Positions 21,131-33,694 of a stretch of DNA of 64,000 nt are shown here, piece after piece. The notes under the pieces are model-generated. The model ran no database searches. It was not told where the DNA came from and was given only the letters and a program-made list of their open reading frames with translations. How positions within the stretch are numbered: the stretch's first letter is position 1; every line of letters starts with the position of its first letter. Position numbers and translations under genes: made by a program. The DNA comes from Pampus argenteus (Eukaryota; Chordata; Actinopteri; Scombriformes; Stromateidae), in contig CM072878.1 of assembly GCA_036937835.1 (NCBI GenBank), positions 19,200,501 to 19,264,500 of the forward strand. Reading direction: 5' to 3'.

Positions 21131-23690
21131 GATCCGTTTGAATCTTTGGATCGCCGGGAAAGAATTGGAGAAGAAGAAGAAAAAGAAAAGCGATTTTTAA
21201 AAAGGAAACAGATTATACGAGTGACTCGACACTGATTTGCTTTTTGTACTGACTGCTGTTCAGAAATGTCATGAAAAGACCACCTTTCATCGCTAGAAAC
21301 AGCAGATGATTAAATAACCTCAACTCAAGGTCAACCGAGGGGCTGTTCTGAAGCTTTTGATCGTATCACATGATCTTCATCACCTGATGTTTTACCCAGG
21401 TGAGACTAATATAAAGGTGAATTTTTAGTTTTATTTTTTCTGAGCATTTTAAGAAATGTTCACGTCCATTAAATCAGCAGCTGACAAATCAGTCAAGGCT
21501 CAAGGTCCATTTAGTAGCTGCTCCAGAGCTTTTGATCATATAACATGGTTGTTATCAGCATTAGGAGCTGATGAAGATTACATAATAGTCATTTTCTCTC
21601 AATACTTTACGACTTTCCTTCCTTGTCTGTAACAAATTGGTTCCTACAGAACACAGAAGTCATTAAAAACACCTCACAGTAAACAGTGTATTTTTAGGGA
21701 CTATTTTCAGCAGTGGATTGATACACATTTGGTGTTTTAGTGAGTATTTCCGGCAGTAGGATGGTGTATATGGGATTTACAGAATAAACTACAGTGTGTG
21801 TGTTTATGGTAATGAAGGAACATCTGAGCCAGTGCAACGGTGCGGCTCATTGACATGGTTTTAATAGTTTTGGACAACAATGGCGCAGAAGAATAAGATA
21901 TATCAGACTGCACTTGTTATTGTAGTAGGTTGTTGGTTTGGGTCTTTTTATGGGATTTAATGACAATAAGAAAAATGCAGAATATTGTCAGCGTCATCCT
22001 TTAAAGAGATTTTGTTGAATTCAGATGCCAGGATGACCTTGGTTGGTGTATACTTATGAATGAGACGTTGGCTGCTCCCACTTGAGGTTCAATTCACAGT
22101 GTAAGAGTGTACGGCTGGGGTGAGGGAGCCTATATGTATGTATAGCTTTATGTGTGTGCTTGAGTCTTGTCCTTTGACTGCTTTTGGAAGCAGAAGATAG
22201 CGCTGTCACAAAGCAATGCCTGAGATATTGACCGGTTGCAATTTCCTCCATTCTGGCAGCCCATTTCATCCACAACTTGGAATAAAGGCAGCTATTGTGC
22301 GAGGCATTACTGTAAACATCAACACATCACTTTCAGATCAAATGTTCCCCAGAAAACGCAGACCTTCGTCAAAACGCATGTTGCTAATATGATAGCTGAG
22401 GTGATTTATCACATTATAATTAACTACAATCACAGGCGAAGTGGCTGTAACGTGATTTAAAACACAACAGAAGTGAAGTCATGCTGGATGGTGCGAGCAC
22501 CGTTGGCAAAGGAGATGAAGAAAACGTTCAAGCGCACTGGTGACACTCATTGAATTACATGTTGACAGCTCTGTGTTAGTGAAGAGATGAAAGCAAAATG
22601 AGATTTTCAAAAGTGAATATGGGGAATGATGGTATTGCTTTCTGCACATTGTCAAACTTGACACTGCTATTATCATCACTATAACATCAGGTGCTGCAGA
22701 AACCAGCTATCCTGTTGGAATATTATATATAATATCGGCGAGAGGATGACTTATGGTAATAAAACTAAAGAAAAGGGTGTGAAATAAAGTTACAGATCAA
22801 AACTAATCATTTCATAATTAGCTGACAGGATGAGGAGAATATAAAAAGGTTTAAAACATTTATTATTGAGTAAACTAAACATCAATATTGTACCAATATG
22901 GACTTTTAGGGCTGATAATGAAAAGTGATGATTTTGGGTTTGTCGTGATATGATAATGGTAATAAAGTCTTTAATACGAGCCATCACATGTCACATGGGT
23001 CATTTTTATAAACAAACTATAGTTTATATAACAAAAGACATTTTTAAAGTCATTCTTTTTGATCTTTTTCTTCCTTTAAGTGCTGACAGGCAATGCAATT
23101 AATATGAATTCATCTGTGACATTATTATACTCGCTGTGTTCATTCACAGTGACAGACGAACCACAGCTATTGTAAGAAAAAGGTTCCACATTATCGGCCA
23201 TAATTACTGACTGAAAATTCATTATGAGAACAATAAAATAATTTAGTTTTTTCATTAATTAGAGTATAACACCCTCTAACCTACATACAGAATATATCGT
23301 TCATCTGTAAAGAAAACTTGAATCGTATGTTAAAACTGTATATGATATTTTTTTGTTAATATGAGTCATATATATCGCAGCCAAAAATAACGTTTTATTT
23401 CGCTTAAAAATGATGAAACGCCTAAATATGTAAGAGAAATTGATGATGTTTTATCTGTAAAAATAAAAAAAAGCTCTATGTAGCTTAATGACAAAAAAAA
23501 AAAAAAGATTATAAAGATCATCAGTTGAAAATAAATTGGACCAAATGAGCTTTATGTGCCTTAACATGAATTAATCTTCCGAGACTAAATGAAAAACAGG
23601 GAAGGCGAAGATAAAAGAAAACTTAACTTATTATAACTTGCATTAAAAACTTCTATAAGCAAGTGAAGAAGGACAAAAAGGCAAATGACA
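21131..23690. other. AT-rich filler, no gene seen
   Basis: AT-rich unique DNA with a perfect 16-bp AT palindrome at 22720-22735 and an A-run at 23492-23506. Short open frames here show no family features. Confidence 0.5.
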
Positions 23691-24080
23691 AAGCAATCGT
23701 ATTATCCCCTGATCCTGCATCCGGATACATTATCTGGATCTCCGCTCTAATTTCTTAACTTACTCGCCTCTTTGCACTGAGAGTTGTGTCGGTTTCAGGT
23801 AGAGCTGTTTCTGAGCACGAACGCATCAGCATGACAGTTCACGAGTGAATTTATTGGTGCATTCAGTTTGACATTTTTCTCTTCGGTCACTGAAAAGTGA
23901 GATTACAGCAGCGGCTCTGATGCCTAAGATGCTCAAACTAGTCACAAGGCATAGTGCCTGCCGCTCTTACAAACATCAACCCAGTCAGCCAATGAAAGTA
24001 CAGCAGCCTCCCCTGTCATCATCCGGAGATATCAGCATACCGAGCATCTCCGGTGCTGTGCTCATCACTCCAGAAAGCAT
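23690..24080. promoter_or_regulatory. Candidate enhancer-like block
   Basis: Balanced and repeat-free, with ATCCGGATACATTATCTGGATC (an imperfect inverted GGAT pair near 23719-23740), CCAATGAAAG near 23990 and paired ATCTCCGG/CCGGAGAT words near 24022-24055. It stands out against AT-rich filler on the left. Confidence 0.28.
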
Positions 24081-24109
24081 TTAGGCAGGGAAGGACTGAA
24101 AGACAGTCA

Positions 24110-24760
24110 ATGTGTATAATTCCACTTCATCAACCATGCATGTCACCTTTCTAGGTCTGCTTTGGTAGGTTTATTTTCTTCTCTTTTTTTTTACGACACG
24201 TCTAGACTTCTTTTGGAAATCTTACTCAGATATTTTTATGTTTCCATATTATTGTGGTTCCTTTATTAAAGTATTATTATCCCAGAGCTGGGTCAAAGTA
24301 CATAATGTTCACACCTGAGAAGGCCTGTATTCAACCAGTAGCAAAACTAGCAGCTAATTAAAACTCAATGTATTGAATCCTGAAATGTAAATAACACATG
24401 AGGACAAGTGGATATTACAGCTACATACATTACATACTTTATGTAATTATCAGCCCAGTATCGTTTGGGAATCCAATCATGAACGTCATGATTTATGTAT
24501 AATGTTGAACTCTAACTTAAACCATAACCAGCGGTTTAATCTGCCATAATCATAATCTTTCCCAAACCTTAACCACAGCAGAGCCGCCATGTGAAGATAC
24601 TGTTGAAACAAAGACGTGATCCAGGGGTCAAGATCAACTTCCTGTGTCAGTGCTTGATTGGCTGTAAAGTTTTCCTCACGTTTTATTGCAGTGGTGCATC
24701 TTTAGCATCACATTACTGTAGCTCAGTCAAATCACGCTGATCCCCATCTTGTTTGGCACT
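24110..24760. other. Filler, possible degenerate repeat
   Basis: AT-rich sequence. The part at about 24500-24600, with ACTCTAACTTAAACCATAAC and CCCAAACCTTAACC words, resembles diverged fish repeats composed of CTAACC-like words, but no boundaries are visible. Confidence 0.3.
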
Positions 24761-25480
24761 TCAACAACACGGTGCCTTCAGCTGCCAACGTCTCATTCAT
24801 CCCCAGTTCATTTAATATATGCAGCTATTAGTGCCAAGTGTGGTGCAAATCTGCCATCAAACTATTGTAATTAAAGAGTTCCCTTGATTAAGATCCGCTG
24901 TGGTTGACTGTGAATCATCAAGCCGACCCAGTGGTCAACTCAAAGTCAAAACACATATTTGTCTACATGCACACCAAGTATTTGGTCAACATCGGTGTGA
25001 ATAATACAGCTCTGTACTCCTAGTGCATCAAATTGCCCACATTAGTGCAAGAATATCTGCAATAAATTGCTCCTGGCAAGGAACCGAGCCCATTATCTGA
25101 TCAGATTTGACCACATATTCCTCACTCCATCCAGCTGACAAAGACAGCACAAGTGGGTAATGTACCAGCCGGCAATGACCTCACACTAGGGGAGAGGTTT
25201 CCAGCACTCAGCGACTCTTCTTTTCTCCCACTTTAGAGTTCTTAAGTCAGGTCCACAGCAGAGACTTCATGAATGAGCCTTAATGTGACAGAGAAATTGG
25301 GGATCACTTTCTCTGTCTGGCTCTGCCAACAGTCTGATGATATCGACGACTAGATGGCGTGAACGCGGGAGACTCCAAAGAGCGGATTAGAGAGGGGAGA
25401 TAAGGCTATTCACTGTAATTAAGCCCTATCTCAGAACAGCCACTGAAGAAAATAAATCACCCTTCAGAGCCTGCCAGTGT
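24760..25480. promoter_or_regulatory. Candidate enhancer cluster
   Basis: A long repeat-free region with ATTAGTGCCAAGTG, CCATTATCTGATCAGATTTG (including the palindrome ATCTGATCAGAT), GGAGATAAGG and CTGTAATTAAGCC words. A CTCF-like core on the + strand lies at 25347-25361 (CGACTAGATGGCGTG). The region may hold more than one element. Confidence 0.33.
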
Positions 25481-25760
25481 TGAAATGCATGAACAATTAT
25501 TCAATAATTAATCGTTATACATGCAGGCTCCAAACACTAATAGGACATATTTTAACTACAGCATTATGGCACTGTTAAATTAAATTAGGTTTGAATGCAT
25601 TTAAGATCAATGTAATAGATCACCTATTTAACCTTTTTTAATCACTCTAATGTAATTGTATTAGCTCTGTTATCAAGCTTTTTATGATGTGCCCTATGCT
25701 AATTTCCCATTCCAGCCATGTATAATTGGGAGTGGAGATATATAGGGTGTGGCACTAGAC
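25480..25760. promoter_or_regulatory. Candidate AT-rich homeodomain-site block
   Basis: Dense ATTA/TAAT cores (AATAATTAATCG near 25503, TTAAATTAAATTAGG near 25577, GTAATTGTATTAGC near 25653) are interleaved with non-repetitive sequence. AT content alone raises the chance rate of these words, so the call is tentative. A codon-like stretch starts just to the right at about 25746. Confidence 0.27.
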
Positions 25761-27940
25761 ATACTAGTGGAGACATTAAGCACGGCCCTGAAGGAAGGAA
25801 GCAGTGGTACTGACCATCCAGTCCTGCTACTGCAACAGGCTGTGGATAACCTACAGATGAGCTCAAATATGACCTTCCAACCTGTGAAAGGTGCTCGTTT
25901 ACAAAGTTGTCAAGTCTGCTACTGCGATATTACAAAAAAGTCAGAATGCAAATAGGAATATTAATTTTAAAGGTCACTAATTTAGTAATATATGTATTCG
26001 CAAATTGAAAAGTGCACATTTTTGCAGCAAATCAATTACATGTGCAGTTTGCTTGATGGCAGTTTGGTTCGAGATCCTCCACGTCCGTATTAGGCAGTCA
26101 GAAGTAAAAGGATATTAGACATGAATAAAACAGAAGTTCTCTTTGAATTGATGTGACATTTCCATATCAACTGGAATGAAAACATTGTGGTACCCTTGAT
26201 CTGTTTATATGAAACCGAGCCAAGCGGCGAGATACTGTGATGTCTGATGTGCTGCTGAGGGTTTGAGTCGGTCGGCCAGCTGGTGGTTAGACGGACAAAC
26301 GTCTGAAATTCCCCTAAACGCTGCGGTCAACGACATGCACAGACACGTGACGCAGCACACACGGGTGACTTGTGGTGATTCAAGACATGGATTCATTTAA
26401 AAACAAACACATAATAATCACACTAATGTTTTAAAACCTTTTAAAGTCTATTTGAAATGCATTCATGCCAGGAGTAAAGTCCTATTCTTAGTGTTTATAA
26501 TATTTTGTTCAAAGCTGTAATATAGAAAAAAAACTTTTGACATTTACAAACAAATTTAAACTTATGGGTTTGAACCATTGATTATCTGTGACCTTCAAAC
26601 ACAGCGCTGAGGTCACATACACACACAGGGTAACAGGACTATAATTATTTTCATTATTGATTAATCTGCCGACTGTTTTCTCATTAATTGTTTTGTTAAT
26701 AAAAATCAGAAAATAGAGAGACGTGCCTCTTTCATAGAGGGAAGTCTTCAAATGTGAAAACAAGCTGCAACCAACACATTTTTGGCATTTGTCATTAAAA
26801 AAAATGACTAAAAAATGATTATTGAAGCTGATTATAATAACAGTTGCTGGTTACTCATCGACTAATCTCTGCAGCAGTTGAGCAGATCTCATCTTCTCTG
26901 TGACGCAGCATAAACACACTGAGTGTGCAGAAGCTGCCGATGAGTCAGCAGGTGTTGAAACAACATGAATGAAAAGTTGCGTCTCGTGGGAGTCGAGCTA
27001 ACTAGCCTCCTGCTTTCTGAGTAAACACAAACTTAAAAGCACATCCAGTTTTGAAACTTAGCGTCCAGTAAAGGGACATACAGGGAAATGCTAATGGAGG
27101 TACTGCTATGTGATCCAATGGAAAAAGAAAAAAAAAGGAATATGTCTTATATGATTGTGTAAGATATACAGTATGATGATCTGCAGTCAGTCACGCACCA
27201 CAGTACTCAACAGCAACACCAGCTGTTTGGACAAGTGTCCATAAACAGTTTTATTCCCTTTTAAAACATGAGAAATATGCACAACATCTGTAGTATCATT
27301 ACAGTTTATATTTACTGAAACAGCAGATGTGTGGACTCATTGTCCTTCATTCTACATTCCTACGATTTGACAGAAAAGCACTGACGTCTCTTAAAGGTTA
27401 AAGTGTTAAGTTGGACAGATTTGGGAGAGAAAAGGTGACTTTTAACCATGTACTGTCCTTGATAACACTTCAACCATCCAAAAACCGGATTAAAAATACT
27501 TGTATTCACCTTCTTCCTACCTTACCCTGAGGCGATTGCTGAGTTTGGTAGAAAGAAGGGACAGAAAAGCATTTTGCCAGAAGCATAGACTCACTAGATT
27601 TAAGTCGGTGACTGCTCGACTCCTCCTGGAGAATGACAACCACACGGAAACAAAGACAGCACAATGGTTTGACTGACAGCCTTTCTTGTTCTGTTCACTA
27701 CAAGGTCAGATGTACCCCAAACACAAAATAGATGTGAGTGATCCTGAATTTGTTGAAGAACGTCCTTCTTGTAGGATTCAGTATTGTATGTTTGGGTAAA
27801 ATGAACATTATGAGTTATCGGTGGCAGTGAAAAGGACTCTTGTAAAGAAGAAACCAAATAACAGCAGAGGAGAAAAATCTCAATATAATTGTGCGACTGC
27901 TGGCATGTCAACTTCAACCTTGTCTCATAAATGCCATAAG
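25761..27940. other. Mixed AT-rich sequence, no gene supported
   Basis: Begins with a stop-free stretch (25746-25955) discussed among the findings and is otherwise ordinary AT-rich DNA. Overlapping open frames on both strands at about 26205-26763 and 27600-27917 lack recognisable motifs. Confidence 0.4.
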
Positions 27941-27949
27941 GAAGAAATG

Positions 27950-28290
27950 TTCTCGGAGGTTAATTTCATTATATTATCAAGGGAATTAAGGCAATTACCA
28001 ACAAATGACAAAAAGGGCTATTCAGAACCAATTCTGAGGATAACTGACCGTGCTATGTCCTCTCAGCAGGTGGTTATTCATAATACAGCAGGTGATTCAT
28101 ATGAATTATTTCCTACCTGTCATTCACTTTGCTCTGCCGCCTCAGTCTGTCCAGGTAATTGTAGTCCTGTAGATTTCACTTTGGCACCTACGGCGAGATT
28201 CTTGGCTGACCTTCCTGGGCGCTTCCTTCTAGCAATTATCTGTGGACATTTTGGAGAGAGAGAAAGAGCCTAAATATTCCAGAGGGAATC
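27950..28290. promoter_or_regulatory. Candidate enhancer with repeated CAGGTG E-boxes
   Basis: CAGCAGGTG occurs at 28064-28072 and again at 28086-28094, 22 bp apart, each followed by a TTATTCAT or ATTCATAT word. A reversed TACCTG lies at 28114-28119. CAGGTG is the site bound by ZEB and SNAIL zinc-finger proteins, and ZEB proteins favour paired sites. A + strand open frame of 150 codons spans the region but shows no domain, so it is treated as incidental. Confidence 0.38.
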
Positions 28291-29570
28291 CCATAAAAAC
28301 AACCACAGTCGCCGTTTTCATGTCTGACCACTAATACAGCAAATGTTCAGCTGGAGGCAGGATTATTCTTTTACTAAAATATCACATGAAGACTCAAGCA
28401 GCAGCTAGATATGTGTGCTGTTACCGTCCATACCCTGTTTCTACCTGATAAAATTGTGCATTACATGTGTTGTTATCCCCTGGCCCCGATGAAGCACAGA
28501 AATATACCATCATCTCTTTTCAAATGGTGTTACAGTACAACGATTTGATATTTTCCACATATGCTTATTCAATATCCCGGAGATAAAACCAACAGGACCT
28601 CAATTTGCCTTTGAACACTTAATCTCCAAAAGAAAACACTTCCACACAAAGCAGCAAGAAGCTAAGTAACAGTACAGGGTCATTTGGCGCCAATGAAGTA
28701 TTGGTAAAATGAGTTTCCATGGAGACTAATATGCTCACAACTACAGCACATAGTGTGACATTTTAAAACGAGTGAAGCAAACTGTGGGGCACAAAGATAA
28801 CAAGCATAGACAAAGAGACATGATGTCAACACAACTCTGTTCACCTCAGAAAGCTCAACCTGCAATAAACATTTAGAGTAGCTGCAAAAGGTGGCAGACA
28901 CGTGACCCCGGTGTGTCCTGTCAAACCTCAATATGGTGAATCCAAATATAATCATCACATTTCTGTCATCTTTTAAATCATGTTTAAATCAAAACAAAAA
29001 ATACACGGTAATTGTAGAAAAAGCATTTTTCAAGATTTGTCCAAGCAAATATTTTGGAAAAGCTAAAATCGACGATAGCTGATGGGTTCAGACAGAGCTT
29101 TCCACCTCTTTTACTCTCCATACATACACAGCATGCAACCAAAGCCCGCTCAAACGTGATTGGTCAATACTACTCAGACTACAAACCAAAACCGTATCCT
29201 GTTGTCTACACTAAAATTCATTCTCATTGAACGTAATCCAGGTCTAATATGAACATTCAGCTCGGTTTGTCAGATATCTGCTCCACAGTGTATGAACATG
29301 GTTGAGTAGTTATACTACTTTTAAAAATCTGGGTGAACATCTCTAAAAACTGAAAATGGTGAACTTTGCTGTACATGTACAGGAGAACAGGCTGAAATGA
29401 AATCCTGCATGAAGGTAAAGAACATGCAAAGGTGATTCAGATTCAAATAATGCACAGCGGCGAAGCTGCACAATTGCCTATAAAACATATATAAAGCCAT
29501 AAAGTGCTGCTCAGGGGTGACCTTTATTTTAAAGCGCTGCTGTGTGACGTGTTGTGTATTAGCCAACATC
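28291..29570. other. AT-rich unique sequence, no gene seen
   Basis: No repeat or coding feature is supported. The piece at about 28440-28620 is a little more balanced and could be regulatory, with no strong motif cluster. Confidence 0.4.
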
Positions 29571-29579
29571 AACGCTCCA

Positions 29580-29960
29580 GACATGTATGCCTTTGCACGG
29601 TTTGACCTCTAAGTCAACAGCATGCAGACAACAACTGGAACGATTGTAAGGAAAACAGACCCTGCACACACAGCAATAAATGTATGACAATGCACGCTGG
29701 CTGGAAACAGTCTGATGTCTATCTGCCGGCGAGCCACTGCGGCCGCTGTCATTGGTTACAAGGTGAGCCACCTACGTGCTCCCAGGAAACATATTGATGT
29801 GATCGAGTTGAGATTTTTGCTTATCACCGCAATATCAAGTCACCTTCTTCTTTTATTTTTTCTAATCACAAGTCAACAACGGTGCTATCTAACCCTGATA
29901 TGGAGCCAATTAAATCCTTGTCTCAATCTATAGTGCTGCAGAGCGCATTTTAATTTGTAG
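29580..29960. promoter_or_regulatory. Candidate regulatory block with CpGs
   Basis: A balanced, repeat-free block with a locally CpG-containing centre (TGCCGGCGAGCC and TGCGGCCGCTG near 29722-29749) followed by CATTGGTTACAAGG, which includes an inverted CCAAT. It ends with TTTTAATTTG near 29948. It could be an enhancer or a weak promoter. No start site or exon can be defined. Confidence 0.3.
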
Positions 29961-30580
29961 TCAATTCAACCTTTAACTCCTCTAAGTCAGATTAGGGTGT
30001 AGACAAAGTAAAAGTTTTGATGCTTTTCAGGTACATATCAACTAAACAAAGATGAAAATACAATCATACGAGCCAGGTTGCAGGTGTTATACAGACTGAG
30101 ATTAGCAGCACGAGGCTCTGTTTTACCACAGGGTTGAGGGAGAAGATGAAGCTATTGACACACAGAAGTACGGCTAAGCCACTTCACATCCCGATCGATC
30201 ACAGGTCCACTTCATGACAAGTGGCATTCGCCTTATAAACTAAAATTTTCCTGCCAGCTCTGACTTTCAGGATCCAGATACTTGACTTTTGGTACAGTGC
30301 AGCACCTTTTTTTTTTCTTATTCTTTGTTCCTCAATCAAAAAAAAAAAAAAAAAGAAGTTTAAGTCAGTTTGTAGCTCAATGTTTGGCTGGTGCAAAAGC
30401 AGGAAGCAGATGGCTGGTTATTTCTGGGATATACTACACAGTGTCCAGCTCAAGTAAAGTGTTCTTTCACAGGATCTCGGTGTTTTTCATGCCTGTGTAG
30501 GGAATTTTATAAAACCTTGGACCAAGAACTTGTAAATGGCCCATGACAATGAGATTATAAAGGAAGGTTTTTAGGGTATT
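29961..30580. other. Filler with poly-T and poly-A
   Basis: A T-run at 30307-30316 and a 17-base A-run at 30338-30354 lie about 20 bp apart and form an inverted pair. No retroposon body is recognisable beside them. Confidence 0.5.
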
Positions 30581-30589
30581 TGACGTTAT

Positions 30590-31000
30590 TATACTGAATT
30601 CAAATGCCTCTCTCCTTACTTTCCTTAACTCCAGCTAATCCCTCCCTGGAGGATGCCTATTAACCTGGACCAACACTCTGCCCCTCCTGATGAGGCTGCA
30701 GACTGGCCTCCTCTATTTGCTTTCCTGATCTCTGTCACTCAAACGGTCACGTAATTATTGTGTGTCTCCACAGGTTACATAGTGGATATTAGCTGCATTG
30801 TAAGCAGACATTAATTACATGAGCAAGTGGACTGAGATAATAAGGCTGTTTAAAACGCGTGTGAGGATGCACCTCCGTGGACAGTTACCATGGATTCACG
30901 TGTATGAATATGACACAGATGAACCACGGTGTTTATGTTCTTGGGTGTAAATAAAATTTCACAATGATAAGCTCATTCATGACATGCCGTGTGGCAGGCG
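30590..31000. promoter_or_regulatory. Candidate enhancer-like block
   Basis: Contains CACGTAATTATTGTG near 30749, GACATTAATTACATGAGC near 30808 and GATAATAAGG near 30836 in otherwise balanced sequence. Two TAATTA-type sites lie about 60 bp apart with no repeats between. Confidence 0.36.
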
Positions 31001-31640
31001 CTGACAGTTTGAAATTACATTAATCCTTATCTATTCATTATGAAATGTGTGAGTCTCTCTGTAGCACTGTCTTATCTAGGTATAGTGCCTCCGCTGAATT
31101 TGAATTGATTTCTATCTTTCTGGAATCCATTGCACATTCCTCTCATGGCCGGCAACGCAGGAGGCAGTGACTGCTGCTCACGGGTCAAGTCAGATTCATC
31201 TCAGGCTATCTGATCAGCTCATCCAAGAGCTGTGCTGTGTGTGAGAAATAGCACATTTTAGATTACAGCACTCCCCCTAAAAGCCTTCAGCTGTAGTGCA
31301 CGCCTTCAGTAGTTCGGAAGAGAGCATTTATTTCATCTCTGGGCGCTTCTTTTAAAGGCTATCCCACAAGGTCCTATCACTAGGAGGTTCAAGGGCAAAA
31401 TAAATCAGCGATGACACGTCCCGTCGTTGTTATGTAGGGCACAGAGGTCTCCTGTCTGCAGCGGGAGCTCAGGTTAAGAGATCCCCTTTGTGTCTGAAGC
31501 AGGATCACATTAACACCTGACTCATTACATTAATAGCGGTGCCACCGCCACAACATGAAAAATGCCATTCCTTGTGTGAAAGGGTTACAAACCAGTCTGA
31601 CAGCGGAAAAAGCATCAGACTATTATTAACCATAAATCCA
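31000..31640. promoter_or_regulatory. Candidate enhancer cluster
   Basis: A long repeat-free region with TTCATTATGAAATG, GAATTTGAATTGATTTC, the palindrome CTATCTGATCAGCTC-like stretch near 31206-31220, and CTCATTACATTAATAGCGG near 31520. A run of GCCACCGCCAC follows. It may be two adjacent elements (31.0-31.3 and 31.4-31.64 kb). Confidence 0.33.
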
Positions 31641-32180
31641 TAAATGACACACGCTGTCCATACAGGGATATATTCAGAGCTGAGCCAGGGTACTTGGTCG
31701 AATCCATTAACGGTGGAAACACGATGATATGAGTAAAAGTCATTGTTTAGATTTAAATGACAGATGGAAGATAGCAGGTAATAAAAAATGACTAAGCCAG
31801 GACTTCCTGGCAGATCAGGTGTCTGAGATGGACCCCTGCCACACGTCTTTTCCTGTTGTTGTCAAATAAAGTTAAAAAAAAAAAGACAGAAATATAATCT
31901 TCAAAAATACGTCGAAGCTGCAAATGCTTCGCAGCTCTCTGTGCCCTTCATTGTTATGAATCGCAGGGATGCTTGTGGCAGCTCTACCGGATCAGCAGAA
32001 TTTGGAAATTCTTCACAAGCTGAATCTCTTCTAACCTTCAACACCTCTCAAGCACATTCCCCACCTACCCCAGCAGCACCAGGGGATCTGTCACAAATCA
32101 AGGATGGGAAGGTCAATAAAAGCAAACCATGCCAGACTCTCTGACTGACACATCAAAAGTTCCCTCAGCAGTGCTCAACA
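31641..32180. other. Unique sequence, nothing identified
   Basis: Has an A-run at 31874-31884. A 67-codon open frame (31941-32144, +) is Ser/Pro/Ala-rich with no recognisable motif and is not annotated as a gene. Confidence 0.4.
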
Positions 32181-32420
32181 CCCTGCCTTCCTTCCCTTCC
32201 GACCAATTTAGCGGAGTCCGAGGGGAGCCCCCTAATCCATGCCTCTGAAAGTGTGCTTAATCAACCTCTGATTAAGAGCGAGCACGCCGAGGTGTCCAGC
32301 AACATCTTCACTGCCCGCATCCACTGCTCAAGTCAAACATGACAGAGGAAGCAGGATTTATTTGTTTTCACAGCATCCTGTCCCTGATGTTCCCTCTCAA
32401 ATGTCTCGGTCTTATTTTAG
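32180..32420. promoter_or_regulatory. Candidate enhancer with inverted homeodomain pair
   Basis: CTTAATCA at 32256-32263 and its exact complement TGATTAAG at 32269-32276 face each other across a 5-bp spacer. This is a perfect 8-bp inverted repeat containing two TAATC/GATTA cores of the OTX/PITX or K50 type. The surroundings are balanced and repeat-free. Confidence 0.38.
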
Positions 32421-33640
32421 GCTCCACATCCACCGATGAATAAGAAGCAAATTTTAATTTCTGTCCTCTTATTTCTCCCCTCTCTCTATCTCTCTCTCCT
32501 TTTGTCTCTGTTTTCCGTTGTTGTTATGAGTGTCCCCCGGGTGTCCGGGAATGAATTAAACATCAGTATGTTGGTAGGAAGGGCACAGCTTCCCTTGAAA
32601 GGATTGAATGCAGAGCGTTGTTTGAGAGGAGAGCAGCAGTGGAGGTGACAGAGCAGGCTTTGCTCAGCACGAGGACGCGGGACCATCAGGGAACCACTTT
32701 GACCTCTAACATCTGACCGGCTTCATGCATAGTCATTTTTCCTCCTCAAGTCTCTCCGGGTAATTGGGGTTTTCCAAACTTTTAAAAATAGGAGATGCTG
32801 AGGCTTAGGATGCAGCACTGCCAACCAGGACAGAAAGGCTTTAATCCAAAACAGAAGGCAATAAGGTGCGTGTAAACATTGCCACCAATATTATCTACTA
32901 TGTACAGAGAAATCAAGTGAAATGATGAACAAAAGGCTAATAGTTTCTATAGAGTTAAACTAGGTGATTAACCTGTAGGAAACAGGAACGGGAATGCAGT
33001 CGTAATATATGAGTTTCTGTAATATAAGGCTGTATAATATTTGCTCTGGTATGATAGAAGTGGCTAGCGTAACTGCTAACCGTAGCTCATGTGAAGAGTT
33101 TTGCTGTCATCCGAACTACTGAAGACATAATCAGCTACAAAGTTGTAATAATACGCAATATTTTGTGCTCAACAGGCTGTTTGACTGCTTTAAGACAAGC
33201 GACTGTCATTAAAGGATGAAAGACTTCATGAAATAAAAACTGAAGAGACTCACTGTTGTTTGTGTAGACAAGTTTGACACTGTAGTGTAGATTCAGACTG
33301 TAGTATAATACTGTGTTATACTACTGTCTTTAAATCAATATCATTATAAATTGTAATGTTGTGGGCGCTTCTGCCAAAGACTAATTTATCACGTTGAAAC
33401 ATCTGACAAATGGATCATTTACATAAACTGTGTGGTTCAAAAAAAAGAAACTGAGAAATGAACAGTTTTTAGACTCCTATCATAGAGATTATTTATCAGT
33501 ACCTCTTCATGTACTTCATTAAAATACTTTTACTTCTTCCATAATCTTGAACTTGAAAGCTACACGGGGCACCACAGTAGGGAAAGGGTTGTTATTCCTG
33601 AGCTACTGTAGTATGTATGTATCTTCTGAAGTTATCAGGG

Positions 33641-33694
33641 ATTGATTGATTGATTGATTGACTGATTGATTGATTGGTTGATTGATTGATTGAT
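33641..33694. repeat. (ATTG)n microsatellite
   Basis: About 13 copies of ATTG with two single-base interruptions (an ACTG at 33661 and a GGTTG at about 33676). Some fish LINEs end in GATT or TGAT tails, but no LINE body is visible upstream, so it is called a simple repeat. Confidence 0.9.

Noticed and set aside
27821..28273. 150-codon open frame, + strand
   Set aside because: It reads across an enhancer-like block. The composition shows no domain and the frame starts in AT-rich filler. A regulatory reading explains the sequence better.
33641..33694. (ATTG)n as a LINE 3' tail
   Set aside because: No retrotransposon sequence is recognisable next to it, so it is kept as a simple repeat.
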